From positions 179,001-243,000 of the forward strand of contig NZ_FLRH01000004.1 in assembly GCF_900089585.1 (NCBI RefSeq): a DNA stretch of 64,000 nt, written 5' to 3'. The notes beneath the pieces are model-generated. The model was not told where the DNA came from and did no database searches. It worked only from the letters and a program-made list of their open reading frames with translations. Position 1 is the stretch's first letter, and every line of letters begins with the position of its first letter. Origin of the DNA: Micromonospora sediminicola (GTDB lineage: Bacteria > Actinomycetota > Actinomycetes > Mycobacteriales > Micromonosporaceae). Below, piece after piece: positions 25,231 to 33,828 of this stretch. Position numbers and translations under genes: made by a program.

Positions 25231-25919
25231 CCGGGCCGGCGCCGGACGGGCCGGTCCGGGTCCTGCTCGTCGACGACCAGCACCTGGTCCGCAGCGGCTT
25301 CCGCATCATCCTCGAGGTGGAGGACGACATCGAGGTGGTCGGGGAGGCCGCCGACGGGGAGCGGGCGGTGGCGATGGCCGCCGCGCTGCGACCGGACGTG
25401 GTGCTGATGGACGTGGAGATGCCGGTGCTCGACGGGCTGGCGGCGACCCGCCGGATCACCGACGATGCCACCGGCGACGGCCCGGCCGTGTTGATCCTCA
25501 CCACCTTCGACCGCGACGACTACCTCTTCGCGGCGCTGCGCGCCGGGGCGAGCGGCTTCCTGCTCAAGAACGGCACCCCGGAGGATCTGGTCGAGGCGGT
25601 CCGGGTGGTGGCGCGCGGGGAGGGACTGATCGCGCCCGCGCTCACCCGCCGGGTGATCTCCACCTTCGCCCGTCCCGGTGCCGCGCCGCCCGACCCTCGG
25701 CACGACGCCGCGACGGCGGAACTGACCCCCCGGGAGCGTGAGGTGCTGGCGCTGGTGGCGCGGGGCGCCAGCAACGCGGAGGTCGCCGCCGTCCTGCACG
25801 TCGGCGAGGCGACCGTGAAGACCCACGTGAGCCGGGTGCTGGCCAAGCTGGGACTACGGGACCGGGTCCAGGCGGTGATCTTCGCGTACGAGCACGGCAT
25901 CGTGCGGCCCGGCGGCTGA
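25227..25919 (+). CDS. NarL/LuxR-family response regulator
   Basis: 230 residues. Receiver domain with DD in LLVDDQHLVRSGF, phospho-Asp in VVLMDVEMPVLDG and Lys in FLLKNGTPED; then a LuxR HTH with LTPREREVLALVARGASNAEVA and TVKTHVSRVLAKLGL (both in pieces). GTG start overlaps the kinase stop. An ABC exporter begins 81 bases later on the same strand and is a probable target. Confidence 0.94.
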   Translation: MTGPAPDGPVRVLLVDDQHLVRSGFRIILEVEDDIEVVGEAADGERAVAMAAALRPDVVLMDVEMPVLDGLAATRRITDDATGDGPAVLILTTFDRDDYLFAALRAGASGFLLKNGTPEDLVEAVRVVARGEGLIAPALTRRVISTFARPGAAPPDPRHDAATAELTPREREVLALVARGASNAEVAAVLHVGEATVKTHVSRVLAKLGLRDRVQAVIFAYEHGIVRPGG

Positions 25920-26000
25920 CGGCATCCGCCGTGCGGCGGACCCCGATGATCAACCCCTGGTGGGACGCCGTCGCGCCCGCCCGACCGTAGCGTCGGGCGC

Positions 26001-26894
26001 ATGACCAGCGTGCTCCACCTGGACGGCGTCGACCGCAGCTTCGACGGACGTCAGGTGCTCTCCGACGTCACCTTCGACGTGACCGCCGGCCGGCTGACCG
26101 GGTTCGTCGGCGGCAACGGCGCCGGCAAGACCACCACGATGCGGATCATCCTCGGCGTGCTCGCCCCCGACGCCGGGCAGGTGACGTGGCGGGGCGACCG
26201 GCTCACCCGGGACGCCCGGCGGCGGTTCGGCTACATGCCGGAGGAACGGGGCCTCTACCCGAAGATGACCACCCGCGAGCAGGTGGCCCACCTCGGCCGC
26301 CTGTACGGGCTGGACGCGCCGGCGGCGCGCCGGCGTACCGACGCGCTGCTGGACCGGATCGGCCTCGGCGAGCGCGGCGACGACCTGCTGGAGACGCTGT
26401 CGCTGGGCAACCAGCAGCGGGCGCAGATCGCCGCCGCGCTGGTGCACGACCCGGAGGTGCTGATCCTCGACGAGCCCTTCTCCGGGCTCGACCCCCTCGC
26501 CGTCGACACGGTGGTCGCGGTGCTGCGGGAACGGGCCGCCGCCGGGGCGCCCGTGCTCTTCTCCAGCCACCAGCTCGACGTGGTGGAACGGCTCTGCGAC
26601 GACCTGGTGATCATCGCGGGCGGCACCATCCGGGCCGCCGGCCCCCGGGAGGAGCTGCGCGCCGCGTACACCCTGCCCCGGTTCGAACTGGTGGTCGACG
26701 GCGACGCCGGCTGGCTGCGGGACCAGGCCGGCGTGGAGCTGGTCGACCTCGACGGCGCCCGCGCGGTGTTCGACCTGGAACCCACCGTCGACGACCAGTC
26801 CGTGCTGCGCGCGGCGCTGGCCCGCGGCCCGGTGCGCGCCTTCCACCCGGTCACCCCGTCCCTCGCCGAGATCTTCCGAGAGGTCAACCAGTGA
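26001..26894 (+). CDS. ABC exporter ATPase (NatA-like)
   Basis: 297 residues. Walker A GGNGAGKTTT, signature SLGNQQRAQIAAAL (Asn in place of the second Gly-containing form LSGGQ), Walker B VLILDEPFSGLD, and switch His in SSHQLDVVERL. The C-terminal 75 residues form the DrrA/NatA-type extension. The stop overlaps the permease GTG. Together they form an ABC-2 type exporter, in the class that extrudes sodium or drugs. Confidence 0.92.
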   Translation: MTSVLHLDGVDRSFDGRQVLSDVTFDVTAGRLTGFVGGNGAGKTTTMRIILGVLAPDAGQVTWRGDRLTRDARRRFGYMPEERGLYPKMTTREQVAHLGRLYGLDAPAARRRTDALLDRIGLGERGDDLLETLSLGNQQRAQIAAALVHDPEVLILDEPFSGLDPLAVDTVVAVLRERAAAGAPVLFSSHQLDVVERLCDDLVIIAGGTIRAAGPREELRAAYTLPRFELVVDGDAGWLRDQAGVELVDLDGARAVFDLEPTVDDQSVLRAALARGPVRAFHPVTPSLAEIFREVNQ

Positions 26895-27952
26895 ACACCT
26901 ACCAGGCCACCCGGCTGGTCGCCGCCCGCGAGATCAAGGTCAAGCTGCGCGACAAGACGTTCCTCTACGGCACCCTGGTCTTCCTGCTCATCGCGATCGC
27001 CTCCACGGTGCTGCCGGCGATGCTGCAGGGCGGACCGTCCACGGTGGCGGCGCCCGCCGCGGCCGCCGGCCCGCTGCGCGCGGCCGGCCTGGACGTCCTC
27101 GTGGTCGCCGACGACGCGGCCGCCGAGCGGGCGGTGCGCGACGGCGACGCGGACGCGGCGCTGGTCGCCGGCCCGACCGTGCTCGGCGACCAGCGGGCCC
27201 CGGACGACGTGGTCCAGGCACTCAGCGTGGCCCCGCAGGTGCGGCTGCTCGACCCCGACGCGGTGGACCCGGTCACCGCCTACCTGGTGCCGTTCGCCTT
27301 CGCGTTCGTCTTCTTCATCATGTCCCAGACCTTCGGCATCCAGGTCGCGCAGAGTGTCACCGAGGAGAAGCAGACCCGGATCGTGGAGATCCTGGTCGCC
27401 GCCGTGCCGGTCCGGGCGCTGCTGGCCGGCAAGATCGTCGCCGCCGGCGCGCTGGCGCTGGGACAGGTGGCGCTGATCGCGGTCGCCGCCGTGGCCGGGC
27501 TGCGGCTGACCGGGGGCGGGGACCTGCTCGCCCTGGTCGCCCCCGCGCTCGGCTGGTTCGTGCCCTTCTTCCTGCTCGGCTTCCTGCTGCTGGCGGCGAT
27601 GTGGGCGGCCGCCGGCGCGCTGGTCAACCGGCAGGAGGACATCGCCGGCGCGTCCACCCCGGTGCAACTGGCGGTGATGGCGCCGTTCTTCGCGGTGGTG
27701 TTCCTCAACGACAACGCCACCGCGATGCGGATCCTGTCGTACCTGCCGCTGTCCGCGCCGACCGCGATGCCGGTGCGGCTGTTCACCGGCGACGCGGCGA
27801 CCTGGGAGCCGTTCGTGGCGCTGGCGCTGCTGCTGGTCGCGGCGGCCGGCTTCCTCGCCGCCGGGGCGCGGATCTACCAGGGCTCGCTGCTGCGCACCAA
27901 CGGGCGGACGTCGGTGCGTGCGGCCTGGCGGCAGCGCGAGACGGTCGGCTGA
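26891..27952 (+). CDS. ABC-2 type exporter permease (NatB-like)
   Basis: 353 residues from GTG 26891. One N-terminal helix (LVFLLIAIASTVLPAM), an extracytoplasmic loop of about 100 residues, then five more helices, with the conserved SVTEEKQTRIVEILVAAVPVRALLAGKIVAA (key: EEKQTRIVEIL, LLAGK) of the ABC2_membrane_3/NatB class. It forms the channel with the ATPase encoded just upstream. Confidence 0.9.
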   Translation: MNTYQATRLVAAREIKVKLRDKTFLYGTLVFLLIAIASTVLPAMLQGGPSTVAAPAAAAGPLRAAGLDVLVVADDAAAERAVRDGDADAALVAGPTVLGDQRAPDDVVQALSVAPQVRLLDPDAVDPVTAYLVPFAFAFVFFIMSQTFGIQVAQSVTEEKQTRIVEILVAAVPVRALLAGKIVAAGALALGQVALIAVAAVAGLRLTGGGDLLALVAPALGWFVPFFLLGFLLLAAMWAAAGALVNRQEDIAGASTPVQLAVMAPFFAVVFLNDNATAMRILSYLPLSAPTAMPVRLFTGDAATWEPFVALALLLVAAAGFLAAGARIYQGSLLRTNGRTSVRAAWRQRETVG

Positions 27953-28030
27953 CCGCGGCCGCCCCCGCCCGGCCCGGGACCTGCCGGCGGGGCGGCGGTG
28001 CCGGTCCGACCTGTGCGAGGATCGCCGACC

Positions 28031-28429
28031 ATGAGTACGGACCCGACCCACCTGCGCGCCCTCGCCGACGAGTGCGTCGACCTGGTGTCCCGGCAGTTCG
28101 GCCACCGGCTGGACTGGTCGCCCGAGAGTCTGTCGACGCTCGACGGGGTGTGCGCCGACCTGATCGCCGACGGTCCGCTGGCCGAGGAGCGCCTGGACCT
28201 GTGGTGGCGGTTGATCGGGGCCTACACCGGCGAGGTGGTCGTCCGCGCCTACGCCGGCGAGTGGGTCGCGCACGAGAGGTCGCCGGGGGCACCGGCGGTC
28301 TCCGCGCTGGGCGTGACCGGCTTCCCGTTCGGGCTGGCCGCGCGGGTGCTGGACGGCGAGCCGTACAAGAGCCTCGCCTCGTTCGCGCGCGCCCTGCCGG
28401 CCATCGCCGAGCGCGCGACGAGCGACTGA
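28031..28429 (+). CDS. Conserved hypothetical cytosolic protein
   Basis: 132 residues, ATG start. I do not recognise a family. It is helical and acidic, with a Trp-rich centre LDLWWRLIGAYTGEVVVRAYAGEW and no signal or membrane segment. A similar Trp/Gly pattern occurs in small actinobacterial immunity- or SUKH-like proteins, but this is too weak to name. It stands alone, 78 bases after the exporter operon, and ends before a strong hairpin. Confidence 0.65.
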   Translation: MSTDPTHLRALADECVDLVSRQFGHRLDWSPESLSTLDGVCADLIADGPLAEERLDLWWRLIGAYTGEVVVRAYAGEWVAHERSPGAPAVSALGVTGFPFGLAARVLDGEPYKSLASFARALPAIAERATSD

Positions 28430-28466
28430 CGACGGGCCGCGACGAGCATCGCGACGTCCACCATGG

Positions 28467-28509
28467 ACGACGGCCCGACGCCCGGGAGGTCCGGGTGTCG
28501 GGCCGTCGT
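28467..28509. terminator. Strong bidirectional terminator
   Basis: Arms 28467-28485 and 28491-28509 pair over 19 bp with one G-U mismatch and a 5-base loop AGGT-centred, between the convergent hypothetical gene and yebC. Confidence 0.75.
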
Positions 28510-28520
28510 GGCGGTCCGGG

Positions 28521-29270
28521 TCAGCCGACCGCGGCCATCACCTCGTCGGAGACGTCGAAGTTGGCGTAGACGTTCTGCACGTCGTCGCAGTCCTCCAGCA
28601 CGTCGATCAGCTTGAAGATCTTGCGCGCGCCCTCCTCGTCCAGCGGCACGTTCACGCTGGGGATCAGGGAGGACTCGGCCGACTCGTACTCGATCCCGGC
28701 GTCCTGCAGGGCGGAGCGCACCGCGATCAGGTCGCCCGGCTCGGAGACCACCTCGTACGCCTCACCGAGGTCGTTGACCTCCTCGGCGCCGGCGTCGAGG
28801 ACGGCCATCATCACGTCGTCCTCGCTGGTGTCGGCCTTGGGCACGATCACCACGCCCTTGCGGGAGAACATGTACGACACCGAGCCGGCGTCGGCGAGCG
28901 AGCCGCCGTTGCGGGTCAGCGCGGTGCGCACCTCGGTGGCGGCGCGGTTGCGGTTGTCGGTGAGGCACTCGATCAGCATCGCCACGCCGCTCGGGCCGTA
29001 GCCCTCGTACATGATCGTCTGCCAGTCGGCGCCGCCCGCCTCCAGCCCGGAGCCGCGCTTGACCGCGCGGTCGATGTTGTCGTTCGGGACCGAGTTCTTC
29101 TTCGCCTTCTGGATGGCGTCGTAGAGGGTCGGGTTGCCGGCCGGGTCGCCGCCGCCGGCGCGGGCCGCCACCTCGACGTTCTTGATCAGCTTGGCGAACA
29201 TCTTGCCGCGCTTGGCGTCGATCACGGCCTTCTTGTGCTTGGTGGTCGCCCACTTTGAGTGGCCGGACAT
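28521..29270 (-). CDS. yebC: YebC/TACO1-family protein
   Basis: 249 residues. GHSKWATTKHKKAVIDAKRGK at the N-terminus and ENMYEGYGPSGVAMLIECL-like MYEGYGPSGVAML in the middle are family signatures. YebC proteins help ribosomes through polyproline stretches and have been described as DNA-binding regulators. In actinobacteria the gene follows pdxT and precedes ruvC; ruvC is not next to it here, where an unrelated convergent gene follows. Confidence 0.95.
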   Translation of the reverse strand: MSGHSKWATTKHKKAVIDAKRGKMFAKLIKNVEVAARAGGGDPAGNPTLYDAIQKAKKNSVPNDNIDRAVKRGSGLEAGGADWQTIMYEGYGPSGVAMLIECLTDNRNRAATEVRTALTRNGGSLADAGSVSYMFSRKGVVIVPKADTSEDDVMMAVLDAGAEEVNDLGEAYEVVSEPGDLIAVRSALQDAGIEYESAESSLIPSVNVPLDEEGARKIFKLIDVLEDCDDVQNVYANFDVSDEVMAAVG

Positions 29271-29416
29271 CTGAGTACCTCCGTTAGTGATCCACGCCCG
29301 CGTCCGCAGCCCGCGCCGGAGCCGAACCCGGCAATCCTACCGAGGCCACGGCCGGCCGGCACCCACGGGCGCACCGCCACGACGGCCGGCGCCGCGCTCG
29401 GCGTGGTCGGCGGCCG

Positions 29417-30022
29417 TCAGGCGGCGGCCCGGACCACGTCGACGAAGTGACGGTGCAGGCGGAGGTCGCCGGTCAGCTCCGGGTGGAACGACGTGGCCAG
29501 CAGGTTCCCCTGACGGACCGCGACGATCCGGTCGGCCGCCGGGCCGTCGGTGACCCGGCCGAGCACCTCCACGCCCGGGCCGACCCGCTCGACCCAGGGC
29601 GCGCGGATGAAGACCGCGTGGAACGGCTCGCCGTCGACCCCGGCGAGCGTCACCGGCGCCTCGAACGAGTCGACCTGGCGGCCGAACGCGTTGCGCCGGA
29701 CGGTCATCTCGATGCCGGCGAAGCCGCGCTGGTCGGGGCGGCCGTCCAGCACCTCGGTGGCCAGCATGATCATGCCGGCGCAGGAGCCGTAGACCGGCAT
29801 GCCGGCGGCGATCCGCTTGTCGATCGGCTCGCGCATCTCGAAGATGTCCACCAGCTTGCTGATCGTGGTCGACTCACCGCCGGGCACCACCAGGCCGTCG
29901 ACCGCGTCCAGCTCGCCCGGCCGGCGCACCGCCCGGGCGTCGGCGCCCGCGCCGGCCAGCGCCGCGACGTGCTCGCGTACGTCGCCCTGAAGCGCGAGCA
30001 CGCCGATCACCGGTCCGGTCAC
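29417..30022 (-). CDS. pdxT: Pyridoxal 5'-phosphate synthase, glutaminase subunit PdxT
   Basis: 201 residues, GTG start with AAGGGAG. It is a class-I glutamine amidotransferase: GVLALQGDVREH at the N-terminus, LVVPGGEST, nucleophile Cys in YGSCAGMIML, and His/Glu of the triad in SFHPELTGD. It releases ammonia from glutamine for PdxS. The gap to pdxS, 73 bases, holds a doubled 15-bp repeat. Confidence 0.97.
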   Translation of the reverse strand: MTGPVIGVLALQGDVREHVAALAGAGADARAVRRPGELDAVDGLVVPGGESTTISKLVDIFEMREPIDKRIAAGMPVYGSCAGMIMLATEVLDGRPDQRGFAGIEMTVRRNAFGRQVDSFEAPVTLAGVDGEPFHAVFIRAPWVERVGPGVEVLGRVTDGPAADRIVAVRQGNLLATSFHPELTGDLRLHRHFVDVVRAAA

Positions 30023-30039
30023 ACCGCTCCCTTCGAGGT

Positions 30040-30085
30040 GTTAAGAAGGGGCCCCGCCTCTACCGGAGGCGTTAAGAAGGGGCCC
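30040..30085. repeat. Doubled GTTAAGAAGGGGCCC element between pdxS and pdxT
   Basis: The 15-mer GTTAAGAAGGGGCCC occurs at 30040-30054 and again at 30071-30085, 31 bases apart. In each the AAGGGGCCCTT-type centre is palindromic or nearly so, and the two copies are separated by a small hairpin GCCTC-tacc-GAGGC. I recall such sequences as abundant intergenic repeats in Micromonospora, which is memory, not shown here. They sit within a presumed operon and could affect the pdxS/pdxT ratio. Confidence 0.7.
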
Positions 30086-30095
30086 TTCCTTCGGT

Positions 30096-31007
30096 TCACC
30101 ACCCGCGCTCGGCGAGGCGGTGCGGCTGGGGGATCTCGTCGACGTTGATGCCGACCATCGCCTCGCCCAGACCGCGCGACACCTTGGCCAGCACGTCCGG
30201 GTCGTCGTGGAACGTGGTCGCCTTGACGATCGCGGCGGCCCGCTGGGCCGGGTTGCCGGACTTGAAGATGCCCGAACCGACGAACACGCCCTCGGCGCCG
30301 AGCTGCATCATCATGGCCGCGTCCGCCGGGGTGGCGATGCCGCCGGCGGTGAACAGCACGACCGGCAGCTTGCCCCGCTCGGCGACCTCCTTGACCAGCT
30401 CGTACGGGGCCTGCAGCTCCTTCGCCGCGACGTACAGCTCGTCGGCCGGCAGCGTCTGGAGCCGGCGGATCTCCTGCCGGATCTTGCGCATGTGGGTGGT
30501 GGCGTTGGAGACGTCCCCGGTGCCCGCCTCGCCCTTCGAGCGGATCATGGCGGCGCCCTCGGTGATCCGGCGCAGCGCCTCGCCCAGGTTGGTCGCGCCG
30601 CACACGAACGGGACGGTGAACGCCCACTTGTCGATGTGGTTGGCGTAGTCGGCCGGGGTCAGCACCTCGGACTCGTCGACGTAGTCGACGCCGAGCGCCT
30701 GGAGGATCCGCGCCTCGACGAAGTGGCCGATCCGGGCCTTGGCCATCACCGGGATGGAGACGGCCGAGATGATGCCGTCGATCATGTCCGGGTCGCTCAT
30801 CCGGGACACGCCGCCCTGGGCGCGGATGTCGGCCGGCACGCGCTCCAGGGCCATCACGGCCACGGCGCCGGCGTCCTCGGCGATCTTCGCCTGCTCGGGG
30901 GTGACCACGTCCATGATCACGCCGCCCTTGAGCATCTCGGCCATGCCGCGCTTGACGCGGGCGGTGCCGACGGTGGCGTCGGTGGTCGGTGCGGTGGATT
31001 CAGACAC
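30096..31007 (-). CDS. pdxS: Pyridoxal 5'-phosphate synthase subunit PdxS
   Basis: 303 residues. The (beta/alpha)8 barrel is complete: KRGMAEMLKGGVIMDVV, GAVAVMALERVPADIR, RMSDP, VMAKARIGHFVEA with the catalytic Lys, and LGAEGVFVGSGIFKS with the phosphate loop. It makes PLP from ribose 5-phosphate, glyceraldehyde 3-phosphate and ammonia delivered by PdxT. The first gene of the pdxST pair. Confidence 0.98.
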   Translation of the reverse strand: MSESTAPTTDATVGTARVKRGMAEMLKGGVIMDVVTPEQAKIAEDAGAVAVMALERVPADIRAQGGVSRMSDPDMIDGIISAVSIPVMAKARIGHFVEARILQALGVDYVDESEVLTPADYANHIDKWAFTVPFVCGATNLGEALRRITEGAAMIRSKGEAGTGDVSNATTHMRKIRQEIRRLQTLPADELYVAAKELQAPYELVKEVAERGKLPVVLFTAGGIATPADAAMMMQLGAEGVFVGSGIFKSGNPAQRAAAIVKATTFHDDPDVLAKVSRGLGEAMVGINVDEIPQPHRLAERGW

Positions 31008-31137
31008 GGGTCATCGCTCCTCGACGGGCTGGGGAGGGGGCTGCGCTGGAATGCTACGACCGGCGCGACGCCGCTCCGACAGCCAATCGGCCCCCCGGTG
31101 GCCTGCCCTGTGGCCGCCGTCACGAGCCCCGGCCCGG

Positions 31138-31641
31138 TCAGCCGGTGGTGACGTCCGCGCGCGGGACCACCGTCGGGTCGTCGATGTCGAAGTAGCGGGG
31201 CCACTCCCGCCCCCGTCCCATCCGGAACAGCCGCACCACCGGACGGCTCCGGGCCGACCGGGCGTCCCGGACCAGGTCGGTGTGCACCTGCCGGGCCAGC
31301 GCCAGCCGCCGGCTCGCCGCGATCACCGCCGCGCAGGCCGCGTCGTCCGGGTCCAGCCGGACCGCGCGCAACTGCCGGGTGAGGTCGTTCTCGGCGGCCT
31401 CGCGCTCCTCCGGGGCGGCGTCCAGCGCGATCCGGGCGGCGGCGTACAGCTCCACGCCGTACCGCTGCTCGGCCAGCACCGCGGCGGCGGCCGCGCGGCG
31501 CAGCAGGTGCGCGTCGAGCGCGCGGGCCGCCGAGTCCGCCCGGACCTGCAGCCGCTGCACCCGGCCGGAGGTCCAGATCAGGTACGCCGAGACCAGCCCG
31601 AGCACCAGGGCCGCGCCCACCACCCACCACATGCCCGGCAT
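31138..31641 (-). CDS. Single-pass membrane protein with LemA-like layout
   Basis: 167 residues from ATG 31641. One N-terminal helix (WWVVGAALVLGLVSAYLIW) is followed by a cytosolic helical domain: RVQRLQVRADSAARALDAHLLRRAAAAAVLAE, then APEEREAAENDLTRQLRAV. The spacing (membrane helix, then 'R.D.A...LD..L.RR', then 'EE..AEN.L...LR') recalls LemA proteins, although the usual Asn-rich LemA motifs are lost. It sits between pdxS and pimA on the same strand, as an uncharacterised membrane gene often does in actinobacteria. The family link is inference. Confidence 0.75.
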   Translation of the reverse strand: MPGMWWVVGAALVLGLVSAYLIWTSGRVQRLQVRADSAARALDAHLLRRAAAAAVLAEQRYGVELYAAARIALDAAPEEREAAENDLTRQLRAVRLDPDDAACAAVIAASRRLALARQVHTDLVRDARSARSRPVVRLFRMGRGREWPRYFDIDDPTVVPRADVTTG

Positions 31642-31723
31642 CGTAGTGCTGCTCCTCATCCCGGCCGGCCGGCGCGGGCACCGGTCGACGCGCTCGTCAC
31701 AGCGGCCCCACCGGCCACCGCGG

Positions 31724-32884
31724 TCAGCCCAGCCCCGCCCACTCCTGGTCCATGACCCGGCCGTCGGTGGCCTCGATCGCGGCTGCGTATACCTCCAGAA
31801 CGCGGCGGGCAACCACGGGCCAGTCGAAATTCGCCACCACCTGGTCGCCGGCGGCGGTCAGCCCGGCCCGCTGGCCGTCGTCGTCGAGCAGTTCGGTCAG
31901 CGCCGCGCCCAGCGCCACCGCGTCGCCGGTCGGGAAGAGCCGGCCGGCCCGCCCGCCGTCGAGCACCCTGCGGAACGCGTCCAGGTCGCTGGCGACCACG
32001 GTGGTGCCGGCGGCGAGCGCCTCGGTGAGGATCATCCCGAAGGATTCCCCGCCGGTGTTCGGTGCGACGTAGAGGTGCACGCTGCGCAGCATGCGTGCCT
32101 TGTCCGCCTCGGAGACCAGGCCGAGGAACGTGACCCGGTCGCGCAGGTCGGCCGGGAACCGCCCGTACAGCTCGTCGGCGTCGCCCGGGCCGGCCACCAG
32201 CAGGCGCAGCCCGGGGCGGCGCGGCGCGAGCGCGACGAACGCGTCGCGCAGGATCGGGAAGCCCTTGCGCGGCTCGGTGAACCGGCCCAGGAACCCCAGC
32301 GTGCCGCCGGCGCCCGGGCCGCACTCCCCCGGCCAGTCGGGCAGCGGCGCCACCCCGGCGAACTTCGCCACCGCCACCCCGTTGGGGATCTCCACCGCGC
32401 CGCCGTCCATGTGCTCGACCTGCACCTTGCGGGCGAGCGCGCTGACCGCGATCCGGGCGGTGATCCGCTCCAGCACGATCCGCAGCACCCCCTGCGCGGC
32501 GGAGAGCACCCGGGAGCGGGTCATCGCGGTGTGGAAGGTGGCCACCACCGGGCCGCGGGCGCAGAGCACCGCCAGCATCGACAGGCTCGGGGTGAGCGGC
32601 TCGTGCACGTGCAGCACGTCGAAGTCGCCGCGGGTGATCCAACGGCGCACCCGGGCGGTGGAGACCGGGCCGAACGCGATCCGGGCCACCGAACCGTTGT
32701 ACGGCAGCGGCACGGCCCGGCCCGCCGACACCACGTACGGCGGCAACGGCGCGTCCTCGTCGGCCGGGGCCAGCACACTCACCTCGTGGCCGAGCCCGAG
32801 CAGCGCCTCGGCCAGGTCCATGACGTGGTTCTGCACCCCGCCCGGGACGTCGAAGGAGTACGGGCACACGATGCCGATCCGCAC
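31724..32884 (-). CDS. pimA: Phosphatidylinositol alpha-mannosyltransferase PimA
   Basis: 386 residues from GTG 32884, preceded by AGAGGGGG. GT4/GT-B fold: IGIVCPYSFDVPGGVQNHV at the N-terminus, HVHEPLTPS, TFHTAM, and the GDP-mannose site GESFGMILTEALAAG. PimA adds the first mannose to phosphatidylinositol on the inner face of the membrane. It lies directly after patA (11 bases) and pgsA, so the three early steps of PIM synthesis are encoded together. An open frame continues upstream without homology. Confidence 0.95.
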   Translation of the reverse strand: MRIGIVCPYSFDVPGGVQNHVMDLAEALLGLGHEVSVLAPADEDAPLPPYVVSAGRAVPLPYNGSVARIAFGPVSTARVRRWITRGDFDVLHVHEPLTPSLSMLAVLCARGPVVATFHTAMTRSRVLSAAQGVLRIVLERITARIAVSALARKVQVEHMDGGAVEIPNGVAVAKFAGVAPLPDWPGECGPGAGGTLGFLGRFTEPRKGFPILRDAFVALAPRRPGLRLLVAGPGDADELYGRFPADLRDRVTFLGLVSEADKARMLRSVHLYVAPNTGGESFGMILTEALAAGTTVVASDLDAFRRVLDGGRAGRLFPTGDAVALGAALTELLDDDGQRAGLTAAGDQVVANFDWPVVARRVLEVYAAAIEATDGRVMDQEWAGLG

Positions 32885-32895
32885 TTGCGCCCCCT

Positions 32896-33828
32896 CTAGA
32901 CCGTCCCGGTGGTGGCCGGCGGCTGCGCCGACGTGGGCGCGCCCTGCGGACCCTGGTCCAGCCACATCCGCTGCAGCATGTGCCAGTCTTCCGGATGCCG
33001 GGCGATGCCCGCCGCCAGACCGTCGGCAATCCGCTGGGTCACCACGCGCACCCGCTCGTCGAGCGGGGCGCTGTCCTCGGCCGGCAGCGGCAGCGGGCCC
33101 TCGATCGACGCGCACGCCGCGTCCGGTTCGTACCACATCGAGGCCACGTAGAGCGGGGCGCCGGTGCGGATGGCCAGCAGCGCCGGACCGGCCGGCATCC
33201 GGGTCCGGCCGCCGAAGAAGTCCACCTCCACGCCCCGGGCCGACAGGTCCCGGTCGGCGAGCAGGGGCACCACGTAACCGGCGCGCAGCCGGTCCACCAG
33301 CACGTCGAACGCGGGACGCGGGCCGCCGCGGTTGGGCAGGATCTCCATCCCCAGCCCCTCCCGGAACCCGACGAACCGCTCGTAGACGCCGTCCGGAAGC
33401 CGCTCGGCCACGGTGGTCATCGGCCAGCCGGTGGCCGCCACCCAGGCGCCGGCGGCATCCCAGTTGCCGGCGTGCGGCAGCGCCACCACCGCGCCGCGCC
33501 CGGCCGCCACGTCCGCGGCGAGCTTGTCGGCGCCGTCGAGGCGGAACCCGGCGAGGATCTCCGCCCGGTCCAGGCCCGGCAGCCGGAAGGCCTCCATCCA
33601 GTAGCGGGCGTACGAGCGCAGGCCGGCGCGGACCAGCGCGTCCAGTTCCGCCTCGGGCAGCTCCGGGCCGACCACCCGGCGCAGGTTGGCGCGCAGTCGA
33701 CGCGTACCCCCGCCGTCCCTGCGGTGGGCGCGGTCGGCGCCCGCCCGGAAGGCCGCGGCCGCGACGGGCCGGGGCAGCGCCCGGATCAGGCGCCAGCCCG
33801 CGACGAAGCCCGCCTCGGTGAGGTTCAC
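32896..33828 (-). CDS. Phosphatidylinositol mannoside acyltransferase (PatA-like)
   Basis: 310 residues. It belongs to the lipid A lauroyl/HtrB-like acyltransferase superfamily: the catalytic HxxxxD appears as HAGNWD and the downstream GMEILPNRGGPRPAF and LADRDLSARGVEVDFFG are conserved. It transfers a fatty acyl group to the mannose of PIM. GTG start overlaps the pgsA stop as GTGA. An amphipathic N-terminal helix would anchor it on the inner membrane. Confidence 0.93.
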   Translation of the reverse strand: MNLTEAGFVAGWRLIRALPRPVAAAAFRAGADRAHRRDGGGTRRLRANLRRVVGPELPEAELDALVRAGLRSYARYWMEAFRLPGLDRAEILAGFRLDGADKLAADVAAGRGAVVALPHAGNWDAAGAWVAATGWPMTTVAERLPDGVYERFVGFREGLGMEILPNRGGPRPAFDVLVDRLRAGYVVPLLADRDLSARGVEVDFFGGRTRMPAGPALLAIRTGAPLYVASMWYEPDAACASIEGPLPLPAEDSAPLDERVRVVTQRIADGLAAGIARHPEDWHMLQRMWLDQGPQGAPTSAQPPATTGTV

